62,793 nucleotides of DNA. Source: Oscillospiraceae bacterium. Lineage in GTDB: Bacteria > Bacillota > Clostridia > Oscillospirales > Oscillospiraceae. A program made the position numbers and the translations under genes. The stretch covers positions 1 through 62,793 of the forward strand of contig SVKU01000014.1 in assembly GCA_015068245.1 (NCBI GenBank), written 5' to 3'. Below the pieces are notes generated by a model. It was not told the origin of the DNA. It saw only the letters and a list, made by a program, of their open reading frames with translations, and did not search any database. Numbering within the stretch: position 1 is the stretch's first letter; every line of letters begins with the position of its first letter. Below, piece by piece: positions 16,371-25,998 of the stretch.

Positions 16371-16571
16371 GTGAAGGAAGGTATCCATCCCAACTACCAG
16401 CAGACTACTATCAGATGCGCCTGCGGTGAGGTTATTGAGACTGGTTCTACCAAGAAGGATATTAAGGTGGAAATCTGCTCCAAGTGTCACCCCTTCTATT
16501 CCGGCAAGCAGAAGCTGGTTGATACCGGCGGCCGTGTCGAACGCTTCAACAAGAAGTTCGGTCTTAAGTAA
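16371..16571 (+). CDS. rpmE: 50S ribosomal protein L31, zinc-binding type
   Basis: The 66-residue product reads [19 protein letters not shown] at its start and contains CxC and [10 protein letters not shown], the zinc ligands of the C+ paralogue that also stores zinc. The start is GTG at 16371, six bases after GAGGTG; a GTG at 16362 lies within the Shine-Dalgarno itself. Length is typical for type A L31. Confidence 0.95.
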   Translation: MKEGIHPNYQQTTIRCACGEVIETGSTKKDIKVEICSKCHPFYSGKQKLVDTGGRVERFNKKFGLK

Positions 16572-16578
16572 TCATTTC

Positions 16579-16608
16579 AAGCCCGCACTGGTTCAGTGCG
16601 GGCTTTTT
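16579..16608 (+). terminator. rpmE terminator
   Basis: AAGCCCGCACTG (16579-16590) pairs with CAGTGCGGGCTT (16594-16605), followed by a T-run. Starts seven bases after the stop. Confidence 0.92.
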
Positions 16609-16621
16609 CGTTTTATAATAT

Positions 16622-16705
16622 TAGCTGTCGTTCCGAACATTGCAAGGTCAGCGTGAGGTCAGCTATGCTGACCTTGCTGGCCTCGCAATGGAGGAATCCC
16701 CATCT
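16622..16705. repeat. Dispersed intergenic repeat, copy 2
   Basis: Begins TGTCGTTCCGAACATTGC and ends GCAATGGAGGAATCCCC, with an internal palindrome (AAGGTCAGC...GCTGACCTT). Same family as 11125-11195 and 44436-44553. The outer ATTGC/GCAAT pair makes it a long imperfect hairpin just before hflX. Confidence 0.65.
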
Positions 16706-16751
16706 TGATATTGGATACTAACATCTTAAAAATCGGAGGAATATTTCATAT

Positions 16752-18038
16752 ATGGCATATATGGATGTACAGTCCAAGGATTTTACAATTGAAAAAGCTG
16801 TCCTTGTGGGATTGAACAGCCCTGTTTATACCGCCGCAGAAAATGCAGACGAAGAAAGTCTGGATGAGCTGGAAGCTCTTTTGGAAACTGCAGGCGGTAT
16901 CTGTGTTGGCAGAGTCCTTCAGAACAGGGCAACTCCCGACTCGAAATATGTTGTGGGTCAGGGCAAGGCAGAGGAAGTGGCTCAGCTTGCAAAGGACTTG
17001 GAAGCTGAACTGATAATTTTCGACAATGATCTGACTTCTTCCCAGATAAAAGCCATGGAAGAACTCAGTGGAAAGCATATTATGGACCGCAGCGGTCTGA
17101 TTCTGGATATTTTTGCGCAGAGAGCCAAGACAAAGGAAGGCCGTCTGCAGGTTGAACTTGCTCAGTACAAGTATATTCTGCCCCGTCTGACCGGTATGTG
17201 GGGTCACCTTGTCCGTCAGACAGCTGCCGGCGGCAAATCTCCTATAGGTACCCGCGGCCCCGGTGAAACTCAGCTGGAAACCGACCGACGCCACATTCGC
17301 CGCAAGATAACTGCTCTTGAGCAGGAACTGAAAGAAGTACGCCGTGTTCGTTCCGTTCAGCGTGAAAAACGCATCAAGAACGAAGTACCGGTTGTAGCTA
17401 TTGTGGGATATACCAACGCAGGAAAATCAACCCTTTTGAACAGACTTACCGGTGCCGGTATCCCGGCAAACAACCGCCTGTTTGATACCCTTGATACAAC
17501 CACCAGAAAGCTTAAAGTAAGCGACACTCTGGAAGTTTTGATGTCCGATACAGTCGGGTTTATCCGCAAACTGCCCCATCATCTGGTGGAAGCATTCAAG
17601 GCAACTTTAGAAGAACTGACATTTGCCGATGTTTTGCTCCATGTAATTGACGTTTCCAACCCCAACTGGGAGATCCAGGCCAAAGTTGTGGACGAGCTTA
17701 TTGAGCAGCTGGGTGCCGCAAAAACACCGGTTATTGAGGTTTATAACAAAATTGATATGTTTGATGGCGACATTGAGCCTCACGGCGAAAATAAGGTCTG
17801 TATATCCGCAGCCACCGGTCAGGGCATAGATGACATGCTTGCACTTATCGAAAGAGTGCTTTCTGCCGGAAAACGCCAGGTTCGGCTAATGCTGCCGTAC
17901 TCCATGGCAGGTGCCGTTGACAGCCTTTATACGGAAGCCACCGTAAAAAGTGTGGAATACACTCCCGATGGCATCGATGTGGTCGCAGTCTGTGGTGCAA
18001 AACAGCTTGGACGTCTGGAAAAATATATCGTTGGATAG
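16752..18038 (+). CDS. hflX: GTPase HflX
   Basis: HflX is a ribosome-associated GTPase that splits stalled 70S ribosomes. The 428-residue product has the N-terminal HflX domain with the glycine-rich GGKSPIGTRGPGETQLE segment, a coiled linker, and a TRAFAC G domain with GYTNAGKST (about 219-227), SDTVGFIRKLPHHL and NKIDM. A C-terminal domain follows. ATG 16752 is preceded by a GGAGG. It starts a run of closely spaced plus-strand genes ending with rpoD. Confidence 0.95.
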   Translation: MAYMDVQSKDFTIEKAVLVGLNSPVYTAAENADEESLDELEALLETAGGICVGRVLQNRATPDSKYVVGQGKAEEVAQLAKDLEAELIIFDNDLTSSQIKAMEELSGKHIMDRSGLILDIFAQRAKTKEGRLQVELAQYKYILPRLTGMWGHLVRQTAAGGKSPIGTRGPGETQLETDRRHIRRKITALEQELKEVRRVRSVQREKRIKNEVPVVAIVGYTNAGKSTLLNRLTGAGIPANNRLFDTLDTTTRKLKVSDTLEVLMSDTVGFIRKLPHHLVEAFKATLEELTFADVLLHVIDVSNPNWEIQAKVVDELIEQLGAAKTPVIEVYNKIDMFDGDIEPHGENKVCISAATGQGIDDMLALIERVLSAGKRQVRLMLPYSMAGAVDSLYTEATVKSVEYTPDGIDVVAVCGAKQLGRLEKYIVG

Positions 18039-18047
18039 GAAATGAAA

Positions 18048-18674
18048 ATGCAGGAATATTTGGTCCCCACCGGGGACAGCGAAACAGAATTTATTGAACG
18101 GCGTTCCAGATTCATCGGACGTATCTGGCTGACAGAAACGGAAGAAGAAGCTGTTGCACACATAAAAAAGATGCGTGAACAGCATTGGGATGCCACCCAT
18201 AACGTATATGCATATATAATTCGTGACGGTGCCACACGTTACAGTGACGACGGTGAGCCTCAGGGAACAGCAGGTATGCCGGTGCTTGAGGTGCTTCGCC
18301 GTGAAAATCTGTTTAATGTCTGCTGCGTTGTTACACGTTATTTTGGCGGCATATTGCTGGGTGCGGGCGGTCTGGTAAGAGCTTATGCACACAGTGCCAA
18401 ACTGGCGGTTGATGCCGCAGGCATCAGCATTAAGCGGGTGTGGACAAATGTGGATATCCCCGTACCATACAACCTGTTCGAACGGGTAAAGATAGAATTG
18501 GGCAACTTTGACGGAGTTATAACTGATGTGGAATACTCTGCCAATGTGCTTATCCACGCAATTATTCCCGAAGCTGCTGCTGAGGAGTTTATTAAAAGGA
18601 TAATGGATATTTCGGCAGGAAAAACTTCTGTCGAAATTAAAGGGAACGAATACAGAGCTTTTCCCGTCACATAA
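18048..18674 (+). CDS. YigZ/IMPACT-family protein
   Basis: A 208-residue member of the UPF0029/IMPACT family. The signature region is THNVYAYIIRDGATRYSDDGEPQGTAGMPVLEVL, followed by VVTRYFGGILLGAGGLVRAY. Bacterial members have been linked to translation or proteolysis, but no activity is firmly established. The second ATG (18048) has the better spacing from GGATAGGA; ATG 18042 is only two bases from it. Gap to hflX is under ten bases. Confidence 0.88.
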   Translation: MQEYLVPTGDSETEFIERRSRFIGRIWLTETEEEAVAHIKKMREQHWDATHNVYAYIIRDGATRYSDDGEPQGTAGMPVLEVLRRENLFNVCCVVTRYFGGILLGAGGLVRAYAHSAKLAVDAAGISIKRVWTNVDIPVPYNLFERVKIELGNFDGVITDVEYSANVLIHAIIPEAAAEEFIKRIMDISAGKTSVEIKGNEYRAFPVT

Positions 18675-18710
18675 AGTGTCAGGTAGTTTTATCTGGTTTG
18701 GAGGCTTTTG

Positions 18711-19712
18711 ATGACAGTATCTCAACGTCTTGAACAGGAAGAATTGACCCGTTTGTCACCTTACGCAGTGAAGGCTGCCAACTCAAAAGGCAGAGCGGTA
18801 GACGAACCCGTGTGTTCTGTCAGAACACTGTTTCAGCGTGATGTAGACAGAATTATCCACAGCAAATCTTTCCGCAGGCTCAAACAAAAAACTCAGGTTT
18901 TCTTTGACCCTGAGGGTGACCATTATCGCACCCGTATGACCCATACTATCGAGGTATCCGGCATTGCCAGAACCATTGCCAGGGCACTTGGTCTGAACGA
19001 AGATCTGACAGAAGCAATTTCTCTTGGTCACGATCTTGGTCATACGCCTTTCGGCCATTCGGGAGAACGTGCCATGCGTGCGGTAATGGGGCATTTTGAA
19101 CATAATGAACAGAGCCTTCGTGTGGTTGACCGTCTTGAAAAAGACGGCGAAGGACTTAACCTTACATATGAGGTACGACGTGGCATTGTAACTCACACAG
19201 GTGATGATATGCCCGAAACTCTGGAAGCCCAGATTGTTCGCATATCAGATAAAATCGCATACATAAACCACGATATTGACGATTCTATCCGTGCAGGTAT
19301 ACTTACCAATGATGATATACCCAAGGATATATCTGATGTTCTGGGCAACACTCATAAGCTGAGGATAGATACTCTGGTGCGAAACGTGATAGATGCCAGC
19401 TGGGGGAAACCCGAGATTGTTATGACTGCCGATGTAGAAAATGCGATGATGGATCTGCGGTCATTCATGTTTGATAATGTTTATTCTTCGCCGGTTGCCA
19501 AGGGTGAGGAGCATAAGGTCACTCAGCTGTTGGGGGATTTGTACGAGTACTATGTCAAACGTCCCGAAGCCATGACAGACGATTATCTGAAATTGGTGGA
19601 CGAAGACGGCGTGGAGCGGGTAGTTTGCGACTATGTTGCGGGCATGACCGACAAGTACGCTGCCAATAAATATACAGAACTGTTCGTTCCATACGGCTGG
19701 AGCAAAAAATAA
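18711..19712 (+). CDS. dGTP triphosphohydrolase-like HD protein
   Basis: A 333-residue HD-domain protein of the Dgt subfamily. The metal-binding HD signature is visible as RMTHTIEVSGIARTIAR and SLGHDLGHTPFGHSGE, with the upstream SKSFRRLKQKTQVF motif. Such enzymes hydrolyse dNTPs to nucleoside and tripolyphosphate. It is directly before dnaG, the usual Clostridia arrangement. Start ATG 18711 has GGAGG six bases upstream. Which dNTP is preferred cannot be seen. Confidence 0.9.
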   Translation: MTVSQRLEQEELTRLSPYAVKAANSKGRAVDEPVCSVRTLFQRDVDRIIHSKSFRRLKQKTQVFFDPEGDHYRTRMTHTIEVSGIARTIARALGLNEDLTEAISLGHDLGHTPFGHSGERAMRAVMGHFEHNEQSLRVVDRLEKDGEGLNLTYEVRRGIVTHTGDDMPETLEAQIVRISDKIAYINHDIDDSIRAGILTNDDIPKDISDVLGNTHKLRIDTLVRNVIDASWGKPEIVMTADVENAMMDLRSFMFDNVYSSPVAKGEEHKVTQLLGDLYEYYVKRPEAMTDDYLKLVDEDGVERVVCDYVAGMTDKYAANKYTELFVPYGWSKK

Positions 19713-19736
19713 TCAACAACAAAAAGGAGGGATACC

Positions 19737-21500
19737 ATGGCATTTCCGGCCAGCTTCATAGATGAGCTTATTGCACGCAATCCCATCGAGGACGTGGTAT
19801 CCTCCTATGTAAGCCTCAACACCAAAAGCGGACGCTTATGGGGATGCTGTCCGTTCCATACGGAAAAAACACCGTCATTTTCAGTATCAACAGAAAAGCA
19901 GCTGTATTACTGCTTTGGCTGCGGAAAAGGCGGCGGAGTTATAAATTTCATCATGGACATAGAAAGCCTCGACTATCCCGATACTGTCAGATTCCTTGCC
20001 CGTCGGGCAGGGCTGACCGTTCCGGAAGACGGCAGCTATGTTTCCACCGCAAAAACAAAAACAAGACTTCACGAGCTTAACCGTCAGGCAGCCAGAATGT
20101 TTAACGCCAATCTCTGGGAACCGCAGGGAGCAAAAGCGGTGGAATATCTGATGGGCAAACGTGGGCTGTCAAAATCAACAATTACCAGATTTGGTCTGGG
20201 ATTTGCTCCCGATTCGTGGGACGCAACCATGAAAGCATTGAAGAATCAGGGCTTTACAGAAAAAGAACTGCTGGATGCAGGTCTAGTAATTTCCTCAAAA
20301 AACGGCAAGGGTGCGTACGACCGATTCCGCAACAGGGTAATGTTTCCCATCATCGACGTTGCAGGCAACGTAGTGGGATTTGGCGGCAGAGTGCTGGACG
20401 ACTCAACACCCAAGTATCTGAACTCACCGGATACGCTTGTGTTCAATAAAAGTAAAAACCTTTATGCGATCAATCTTGCAAAAAAGAACAAGCAGCGGCG
20501 CATAATACTTTGTGAAGGCAACATGGATGCGGTGATGCTGCATCAGGCGGGATTTGACTGTGCAGTCGCTTCTTGCGGAACAGCTCTTACCGATGAACAG
20601 GCAAGACTGATCGCAAAATACGCCGATGAAGCCGTTATAGCTTACGACAGTGACGAAGCGGGAACAAAAGCTACCAAAAAAGCAATCACTATCCTCGAAC
20701 GTCACGAACTCAAAGTCAAGGTTTTACGCATGGGCGACAGCAAGGATCCCGACGAGTTTATCAAAAAGCACGGTGCAGAAGCGTTCAATACTCTGATTGA
20801 GCGTTCCGAAAACCACATCGAGTATCAGCTGTTGTCACTGCAGAACAAATATGACCTTTCTCTTGATGATAATAAAGTTGAATATATAAAAGAGGCCACA
20901 AAGCTTATCGCTTCGCTGCCCAATGCCGTATCCCGTGAGGTTTACGGTGCGAGAGCGGCTGAAGCCGCGGGAGTTTCGTCTGATTCCCTTGCGGTGGAGG
21001 TTGAACGGCTTAGAAAAAACCGATTGCGCAAGGAAAAAAAGGCCGAGCAGCAGCAAATGCTCACTCCTGCCGATACTCTGCAGCCTAAGGAAAGATCTCT
21101 CAGATACACCAATATTCGTTCCGCAAGAGCGGAAGAAGGTGTGCTGCAGCTGCTTCTGGCATCTCCCGAGCTTATGGGCAGCTGTGCGGCAAAGCTTTTG
21201 CCCGAGCATTTTTCCTCACCTTTGCTGGGCAAGGTGTATGCTGCATTTTTGCAGCTGTTTGCCGAAGGACTGAACCTGCGGGTTGCAGCCATCGAAGGCC
21301 AGCTGACCGACGAAGAGATGAAACATGTTATATCTGTTTTGCAGTCAGACCGGATCATAGGCGACAGTAAAAGAACATTGTCTGATTATTGTGAAATAAT
21401 CAAGACAGAATATGATAAACGAACGTATTCCGGTGAACAGTCATTACTGGAACTGCGTGACAGCCTGAGAAAAAGAAAGGGGTATGAGGATGATGAATGA
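19737..21500 (+). CDS. dnaG: DNA primase
   Basis: DnaG makes RNA primers at the replication fork. The 587-residue product has the CHC2 zinc finger (C38-x2-H41, C59-x2-C62), the primase core, the Toprim acidic motifs [11 protein letters not shown] and AYDSDEAG, and a C-terminal DnaB-interacting region. It starts ATGGCATTTCC after GGAGGG. The end overlaps the rpoD start, forming part of the classic macromolecular-synthesis operon (here without rpsU). Confidence 0.96.
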   Translation: MAFPASFIDELIARNPIEDVVSSYVSLNTKSGRLWGCCPFHTEKTPSFSVSTEKQLYYCFGCGKGGGVINFIMDIESLDYPDTVRFLARRAGLTVPEDGSYVSTAKTKTRLHELNRQAARMFNANLWEPQGAKAVEYLMGKRGLSKSTITRFGLGFAPDSWDATMKALKNQGFTEKELLDAGLVISSKNGKGAYDRFRNRVMFPIIDVAGNVVGFGGRVLDDSTPKYLNSPDTLVFNKSKNLYAINLAKKNKQRRIILCEGNMDAVMLHQAGFDCAVASCGTALTDEQARLIAKYADEAVIAYDSDEAGTKATKKAITILERHELKVKVLRMGDSKDPDEFIKKHGAEAFNTLIERSENHIEYQLLSLQNKYDLSLDDNKVEYIKEATKLIASLPNAVSREVYGARAAEAAGVSSDSLAVEVERLRKNRLRKEKKAEQQQMLTPADTLQPKERSLRYTNIRSARAEEGVLQLLLASPELMGSCAAKLLPEHFSSPLLGKVYAAFLQLFAEGLNLRVAAIEGQLTDEEMKHVISVLQSDRIIGDSKRTLSDYCEIIKTEYDKRTYSGEQSLLELRDSLRKRKGYEDDE

Positions 21501-22626
21501 GAATATCGACACTTCCAAGGCATCACCTGAAAATGTCAGCATCGACCAGCTTATATCCAACGCAAAAAAGGAAGGCGGACTTGACTCCCAGAAGGTCATC
21601 AGTATTATCGACGATAACGACCTCACTGCCGAACAGATAGCAAGGCTTTATGCCGAGATCGATCAGGCAGGTGTCATCATTTCCGCCGACGGGCTGATAG
21701 ACGAAGTTGCCGAAGACGAGATCGCACCTACCGACAGCGATATCAAAAACGTAGGTGAAGAAGAGATCATTGATCCCGAAACCCTTGTGGATAATTACAG
21801 TGTTGATGACCCTGTAAGAATGTATCTCAAAGAAATAGGCAAGGTTCAGCTGCTGACTTCCGAAGAAGAAGTGGAGCTGGCAGAGAGAATGAGCCATGGC
21901 GATGAGGAAGCAAGGCATCGTCTTGCCGAAGCAAATCTTCGTCTTGTTGTTTCGATCGCCAAAAGATATGTGGGCAGGGGGCTTCAGTTCCTTGATCTTA
22001 TTCAGGAAGGCAACCTGGGACTTATCAAGGCGGTGGAAAAGTTTGACCACACCAAGGGTTATAAATTCTCTACCTATGCCACATGGTGGATACGCCAGGC
22101 AATAACTCGTGCTATTGCTGACCAGGCGAGAACCATAAGGATCCCTGTACATATGGTGGAAACCATAAACAGGGTAGTTCGTACCTCCCGCCAGCTTTCG
22201 CAGGAACTGGGTCACGACCCCAGCTCAGATGAGATAGCCAAGGCTTTGGATATGACGGTTGAAAGAGTTAACGAAATTCTGAAAATATCTCAGGATCCCA
22301 TATCGCTTGAAACACCTATAGGCGAAGAGGACGACAGCCATCTGGGCGACTTTATAAGTGACGATGACGTTGACGAACCTTCCGAAGCAGCGTCCTTTAT
22401 GCTTATGCGTGAACAGCTGACCGAAGTTTTGGGCACGCTCACCCCCAGAGAGGAAAAAGTTCTCCGTCTGCGTTTTGGACTTGAAGACGGAAGAGCAAGA
22501 ACTCTTGAAGAAGTTGGCAAAGAGTTTAACGTCACCCGTGAACGTATCCGCCAGATAGAGGCCAAAGCACTGAGAAAGCTTCGCCATCCCAGCAGAAGCA
22601 AAAAACTTAAGGATTTTCTTGGATAA
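21490..22626 (+). CDS. rpoD: RNA polymerase primary sigma factor (SigA/RpoD)
   Basis: Regions 1.2 to 4.2 are complete: [15 protein letters not shown] (1.2), [21 protein letters not shown] and [15 protein letters not shown] (2), and [20 protein letters not shown] (4.2). The product is about 378 residues, the size of Firmicutes SigA, without the large non-conserved region of proteobacterial RpoD. ATGs at 21484, 21490 and 21493 are all possible; 21490 has the best spacing from AAAGGGG. It overlaps dnaG by 11 bases. Confidence 0.96.
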   Translation: MMNENIDTSKASPENVSIDQLISNAKKEGGLDSQKVISIIDDNDLTAEQIARLYAEIDQAGVIISADGLIDEVAEDEIAPTDSDIKNVGEEEIIDPETLVDNYSVDDPVRMYLKEIGKVQLLTSEEEVELAERMSHGDEEARHRLAEANLRLVVSIAKRYVGRGLQFLDLIQEGNLGLIKAVEKFDHTKGYKFSTYATWWIRQAITRAIADQARTIRIPVHMVETINRVVRTSRQLSQELGHDPSSDEIAKALDMTVERVNEILKISQDPISLETPIGEEDDSHLGDFISDDDVDEPSEAASFMLMREQLTEVLGTLTPREEKVLRLRFGLEDGRARTLEEVGKEFNVTRERIRQIEAKALRKLRHPSRSKKLKDFLG

Positions 22627-22634
22627 ATATTTTC

Positions 22635-22669
22635 AATCACCTCGGTAAAGCTATACCGAGGTGATTTTT
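22635..22669 (+). terminator. rpoD terminator whose 3' arm carries the arcC ribosome-binding site
   Basis: A perfect 13-base stem (22635-22647 and 22654-22666) with a six-base loop is followed by TTTTTA. The arcC Shine-Dalgarno (GAGGTG, 22659-22664) lies in the 3' arm and the arcC ATG follows at 22670. Read-through transcripts would therefore have a hidden ribosome-binding site. Confidence 0.85.
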
Positions 22670-23602
22670 ATGTCAAAAATCGTAGTTGCTCTGGGCGGAA
22701 ATGCCCTTGGAGATACGGCCGCGGAACAGCAGCAGAGGATCGATGCGGCTGCTCCGGTACTGGCAGAGATAGCCAAGCAGAAAGAGCTTGTTATTTGCCA
22801 TGGCAACGGCCCGCAGGTCGGCATGGTTCAGCTGGCATTTGAAAATGCGTCCAAAACCAGCGATAAGGTGCCGCCTATGGAGCTGCCTGAATGCACAGCC
22901 ATGAGTCAGGGGTACATCGGTTACCATCTGCAAAAGGGGCTGGGCAATGCCTTGAAAACACAGGGCATCGATAAAAGTGTGTCTACTGTTGTGACCCAGG
23001 TGGCCGTTGACGGCAACGATCCTGCTTTCAGAGATCCCACAAAACCCATCGGCGCCTTTTACACCAAAGAACAGGCTGATGAACTGAAAAGGCTTCATCC
23101 CGAATGGGAGTTCAAAGAGGACTCCGGCAGAGGTTGGCGCAGGGTGGTTGCTTCCCCCAAACCCTCGGATATTGTTGAAAAAGACACCATCAAAAGGCTC
23201 CTTGCCAACAACTTTGTTGTCATCGCCTGCGGTGGCGGCGGCATACCTGTTGTTCATGACGGTTACGAGGGTTTCAGGGGGGTGCCTGCTGTGATTGATA
23301 AAGACCACGCATCTGCAAAACTGGCTCAGCTTATCGATGCTGAGGAATTGTATATCCTTACGGCGGTTGATAAGGTGGCTGTCAATTTCGGAAAACCCGA
23401 CCAGAAAGAGCTGGACGAGCTTACCCTTAAAGAAGCTGAGCAACTGTGCCGTGAAGGTCAGTTTGGCAAGGGCTCCATGCTGCCAAAGGTGGAAGCTGCC
23501 ATGAGCTTTATAAGAGCCGGCGGCAAAACAGCCGTTATCGCTTCCCTTGACAAAGCTGCGGAAGCTGTAAGCGGCAGAAGCGGCACAAGGTTTGTGCAGT
23601 AG
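22670..23602 (+). CDS. arcC: Carbamate kinase
   Basis: Carbamate kinase makes ATP from carbamoyl phosphate and ADP in arginine or purine fermentation. The 310-residue product has SKIVVALGGNALG, VICHGNGPQVG, the signature GGGGIPVV, and KVEAAMSFIRAGGKTAVIASL. No arcA, arcB or carbamoyltransferase neighbours are seen, so the source of carbamoyl phosphate is unknown. The start ATG is only three bases after the terminator stem. The stop codon directly abuts the stop of the converging gene. Confidence 0.95.
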   Translation: MSKIVVALGGNALGDTAAEQQQRIDAAAPVLAEIAKQKELVICHGNGPQVGMVQLAFENASKTSDKVPPMELPECTAMSQGYIGYHLQKGLGNALKTQGIDKSVSTVVTQVAVDGNDPAFRDPTKPIGAFYTKEQADELKRLHPEWEFKEDSGRGWRRVVASPKPSDIVEKDTIKRLLANNFVVIACGGGGIPVVHDGYEGFRGVPAVIDKDHASAKLAQLIDAEELYILTAVDKVAVNFGKPDQKELDELTLKEAEQLCREGQFGKGSMLPKVEAAMSFIRAGGKTAVIASLDKAAEAVSGRSGTRFVQ

Positions 23603-24658
23603 CTAAATCATCTTGAGTAATCTGTCAAGATGATTTTGTGCCAGAGCCATAACGCCTTCAAAATCCACATAGTCTTTGTATATTTGCTCTATATCATCGT
23701 GGATAGCTTTGGCATGAGCCATGGACTGAACCGCCTCATCAATAAGACATGAGGCGGTCTTTTTATTGAAGCGTATCCGTGCCCTGTCCGTTTTGAGGTC
23801 TTTGATATAGCTGTCAAGCCTGATGTTGCGGTCATGAGGCCCGTTATAGGAAATATCAGATGAAGTAACAAAAGCCAAAGAGAGCTGTGGTATCAGAATG
23901 TGTTCAGGCGACCCATTTGGGTTCATGGGGTCATAACAGGCAATAACGTCTTTCCCGGCTGCAAGAGCCGCGTCAAGCAGCAGGGGAGTAACAAAACGAG
24001 TTAACTCGTAATAAGACTCCAAACGGTAAACTCTTTCATAATGCAAAGGGATCTGATTAAGGTCGCTGTTGTGACCCATAAATGAGATCGAACTTAAAAA
24101 ACGGCGATGCAGCGTACCTTTGTTCTTGCCGGGCTTTCCTATTTCACGGCTGATAATGCCCCGTGTACGTTTGCACAGTTTTTCGAAATCCACGCTTTTG
24201 CATATCAGCGCAAGTCTGTCATCAAGCAGTTCCCGTGCTGTATTTAACCGTGTGTATGCTTCGGGGTAATGGGCTTTGTATTGAGCAAAGAGGGAGACCA
24301 GCTCATCTGACCTGGATTTTATGGCCGCGTGGTCAATGAAGTCACCAAGATTGATATAGTTACCCACAGCACCGGGGCACTGCGGCTCCAGAACATGGGG
24401 AAAAGTTCCGTCAAAATATGCCACCGATACTGACGGTATCATTATCCCGTCCAGAGACTGAGGGTCAGATGAGCATTTGAATAGCTCAATGTTGTCTGCG
24501 GCCAAACCCTCTGCGATGTACTTCATAAAAGTGGATTTTCCGCAGCCTGGGCTGCCTTTGATTATCCAGCTTTCTCCGGCTTCTTCCATGGCCTGCTGAT
24601 AAAAAGAGTGAAAACCAACAGGGGAGTTTGCTCCCAAATAGCTGTAAAATGCAGTCAA
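23603..24658 (-). CDS. P-loop ATPase, uncharacterised (PRK06851-like)
   Basis: A 351-residue protein with a Walker A motif GSPGCGKST at residues 35-43. The rest resembles a family of hypothetical ATPases in spore-forming Firmicutes that begin with a short FYSYLGANSPVGFHSFY lead-in; I know no function for it. There is no membrane segment. The start is probably TTG at 24658, with GGAGG eight bases upstream; an earlier TTG at 24676 overlaps that Shine-Dalgarno. It stands alone, convergent with arcC and divergent from deoC. Confidence 0.7.
   Translation of the reverse strand: MTAFYSYLGANSPVGFHSFYQQAMEEAGESWIIKGSPGCGKSTFMKYIAEGLAADNIELFKCSSDPQSLDGIMIPSVSVAYFDGTFPHVLEPQCPGAVGNYINLGDFIDHAAIKSRSDELVSLFAQYKAHYPEAYTRLNTARELLDDRLALICKSVDFEKLCKRTRGIISREIGKPGKNKGTLHRRFLSSISFMGHNSDLNQIPLHYERVYRLESYYELTRFVTPLLLDAALAAGKDVIACYDPMNPNGSPEHILIPQLSLAFVTSSDISYNGPHDRNIRLDSYIKDLKTDRARIRFNKKTASCLIDEAVQSMAHAKAIHDDIEQIYKDYVDFEGVMALAQNHLDRLLKMI
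23605..23636. terminator. Hairpin terminator inside the 3' end of the ATPase gene
   Basis: AAATCATCTTGA (23605-23616) pairs with TCAAGATGATTT (23625-23636), followed by TTG. It lies within the last eleven codons of the minus-strand gene ending at 23603 and is positioned to terminate arcC transcription. Confidence 0.7.
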
Positions 24659-24726
24659 AACGATTCCTCCAATCAAGTATTCACTCCTAAACTATGCCGC
24701 AGTACCTTTACCGGTTAATGAAGGAC

Positions 24727-24755
24727 TTTAAAAATGATAATCTTTATGCTACAAT
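24727..24755 (+). promoter_or_regulatory. Probable deoC promoter
   Basis: TTTAAA (24727-24732), 17-base spacer, TACAAT (24750-24755), 31 bases before the deoC ATG. Confidence 0.5.
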
Positions 24756-24786
24756 ATGGTAAATAATAAAGGACAGGTATATTGCG

Positions 24787-25458
24787 ATGAACAATGAACT
24801 TAAAAATATACTTTCGTTGGCAGACCATACCCTGCTTGCCCAGACTTCTACCTGGGAGCAGATAAAGGTCATATGTGACGATGCGGTCAAATACGGAACG
24901 GCCAGCGTGTGCATACCGCCAAGTTTTGTTAAAAAGGCAGCGGAATACCTTGGCGGTAAAATGAAAGTTTGTACCGTTATCGGCTTTCCCAACGGCTACA
25001 ATACCACTGCTGTAAAGTGCTTTGAAACAACTGAAGCTGTGGAAAACGGAGCCGATGAGATAGATATGGTTATCAATATCGGTATGGTCAAGGAAGGTCG
25101 TTTTGATGATGTTCGCAGTGAGATCGAAAAAGTCAAAGCTGCCTGCGATGGTAAGCTCCTCAAGGTTATCATCGAAACCTGCCTGTTGACCGAAGATGAA
25201 AAAATAAGCCTTTGCAAGGCGGTCACCGATGCGGGAGCCGAGTATATAAAAACTTCCACCGGCTTTGCAGGCGGTGGAGCCACAAGAGAAGATGTTGCTT
25301 TGCTTAGGAAACATGTAGGCAGTAACGTCAAAGTCAAAGCGGCAGGTGGAATAAAGACTATTGATGATGCAAAAGACTTTGTTGCTCTTGGAGCAGACAG
25401 ACTTGGCACCAGCAAACTGGTTGCTGAAGCGAAAAAACTGGAAGAAACGGAGAAATAA
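24787..25458 (+). CDS. deoC: Deoxyribose-phosphate aldolase
   Basis: DeoC cleaves 2-deoxyribose-5-phosphate to glyceraldehyde-3-phosphate and acetaldehyde. The 223-residue TIM-barrel protein shows [10 protein letters not shown], the proton-relay strand [10 protein letters not shown], the Schiff-base lysine in [14 protein letters not shown], and VKAAGGIK. It is separated from the next gene by two bases. No deoxynucleoside phosphorylase gene is adjacent. Confidence 0.96.
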   Translation: MNNELKNILSLADHTLLAQTSTWEQIKVICDDAVKYGTASVCIPPSFVKKAAEYLGGKMKVCTVIGFPNGYNTTAVKCFETTEAVENGADEIDMVINIGMVKEGRFDDVRSEIEKVKAACDGKLLKVIIETCLLTEDEKISLCKAVTDAGAEYIKTSTGFAGGGATREDVALLRKHVGSNVKVKAAGGIKTIDDAKDFVALGADRLGTSKLVAEAKKLEETEK

Positions 25459-25460
25459 AG

Positions 25461-25931
25461 ATGTCCATTGAAAGAGTAAGAGCATATTTTCGTGAGCTTG
25501 GAATGGAAGACAGGGTTTTGGAGTTTGAGACATCCAGTGCCACTGTTGAACTGGCAGCTCAGACTGTTGGCGTTATCCCTGCAAGAATAGCAAAGACTCT
25601 GTCTTTCAAAGGTCCTGAGGGTGTTATCCTTGTGGTTGCTGCTGGCGATGCAAAGATAGACAACAAGTTGTATAAAAGCGAATTTGGACTTAAAGCGAAA
25701 ATGCTGACTGCAGAAGAAGCCGTTGAACTTGTAGGCCATGCTGTTGGCGGCGTATGTCCCTTTGCCACCAATGACGGAGTGGACGTGTACCTTGACGATT
25801 CAATGAAACGATTTGATACAGTTTTTCCGGCAGCCGGCAGCGGCAACAGTGCCATTGAACTGACCTGCGACGAGCTGTTCAAGTATTCAAACGCAAAAAA
25901 ATGGGTAAACGTCTGTAAAGACTGGGAATAA
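25461..25931 (+). CDS. YbaK/prolyl-tRNA-deacylase-like protein
   Basis: A 156-residue YbaK/EbsC-domain protein, the family that removes mischarged amino acids from tRNA. Recognisable segments are RIAKTLSFKGPEGVILVV and GGVCPFATNDGVDVYLDDSM. The lysine in AKTL corresponds to the conserved active-site Lys of the family. Substrate specificity (Cys, Ala or other) cannot be read from sequence. Two bases after deoC, so cotranscribed. Confidence 0.85.
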   Translation: MSIERVRAYFRELGMEDRVLEFETSSATVELAAQTVGVIPARIAKTLSFKGPEGVILVVAAGDAKIDNKLYKSEFGLKAKMLTAEEAVELVGHAVGGVCPFATNDGVDVYLDDSMKRFDTVFPAAGSGNSAIELTCDELFKYSNAKKWVNVCKDWE

Positions 25932-25963
25932 CCCAAATGCAATCCAAAAATAAACAACAAAAT

Positions 25964-25989
25964 CCGGGATTTCCGAAAGGAAATCCCGG
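25964..25989. terminator. Terminator between converging genes
   Basis: CCGGGATTTCC (25964-25974) pairs with GGAAATCCCGG (25979-25989); GAAA is the loop. Flanking AT-rich sequence on both sides allows use in either direction. Confidence 0.75.
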
Positions 25990-25998
25990 GTTGATTTA

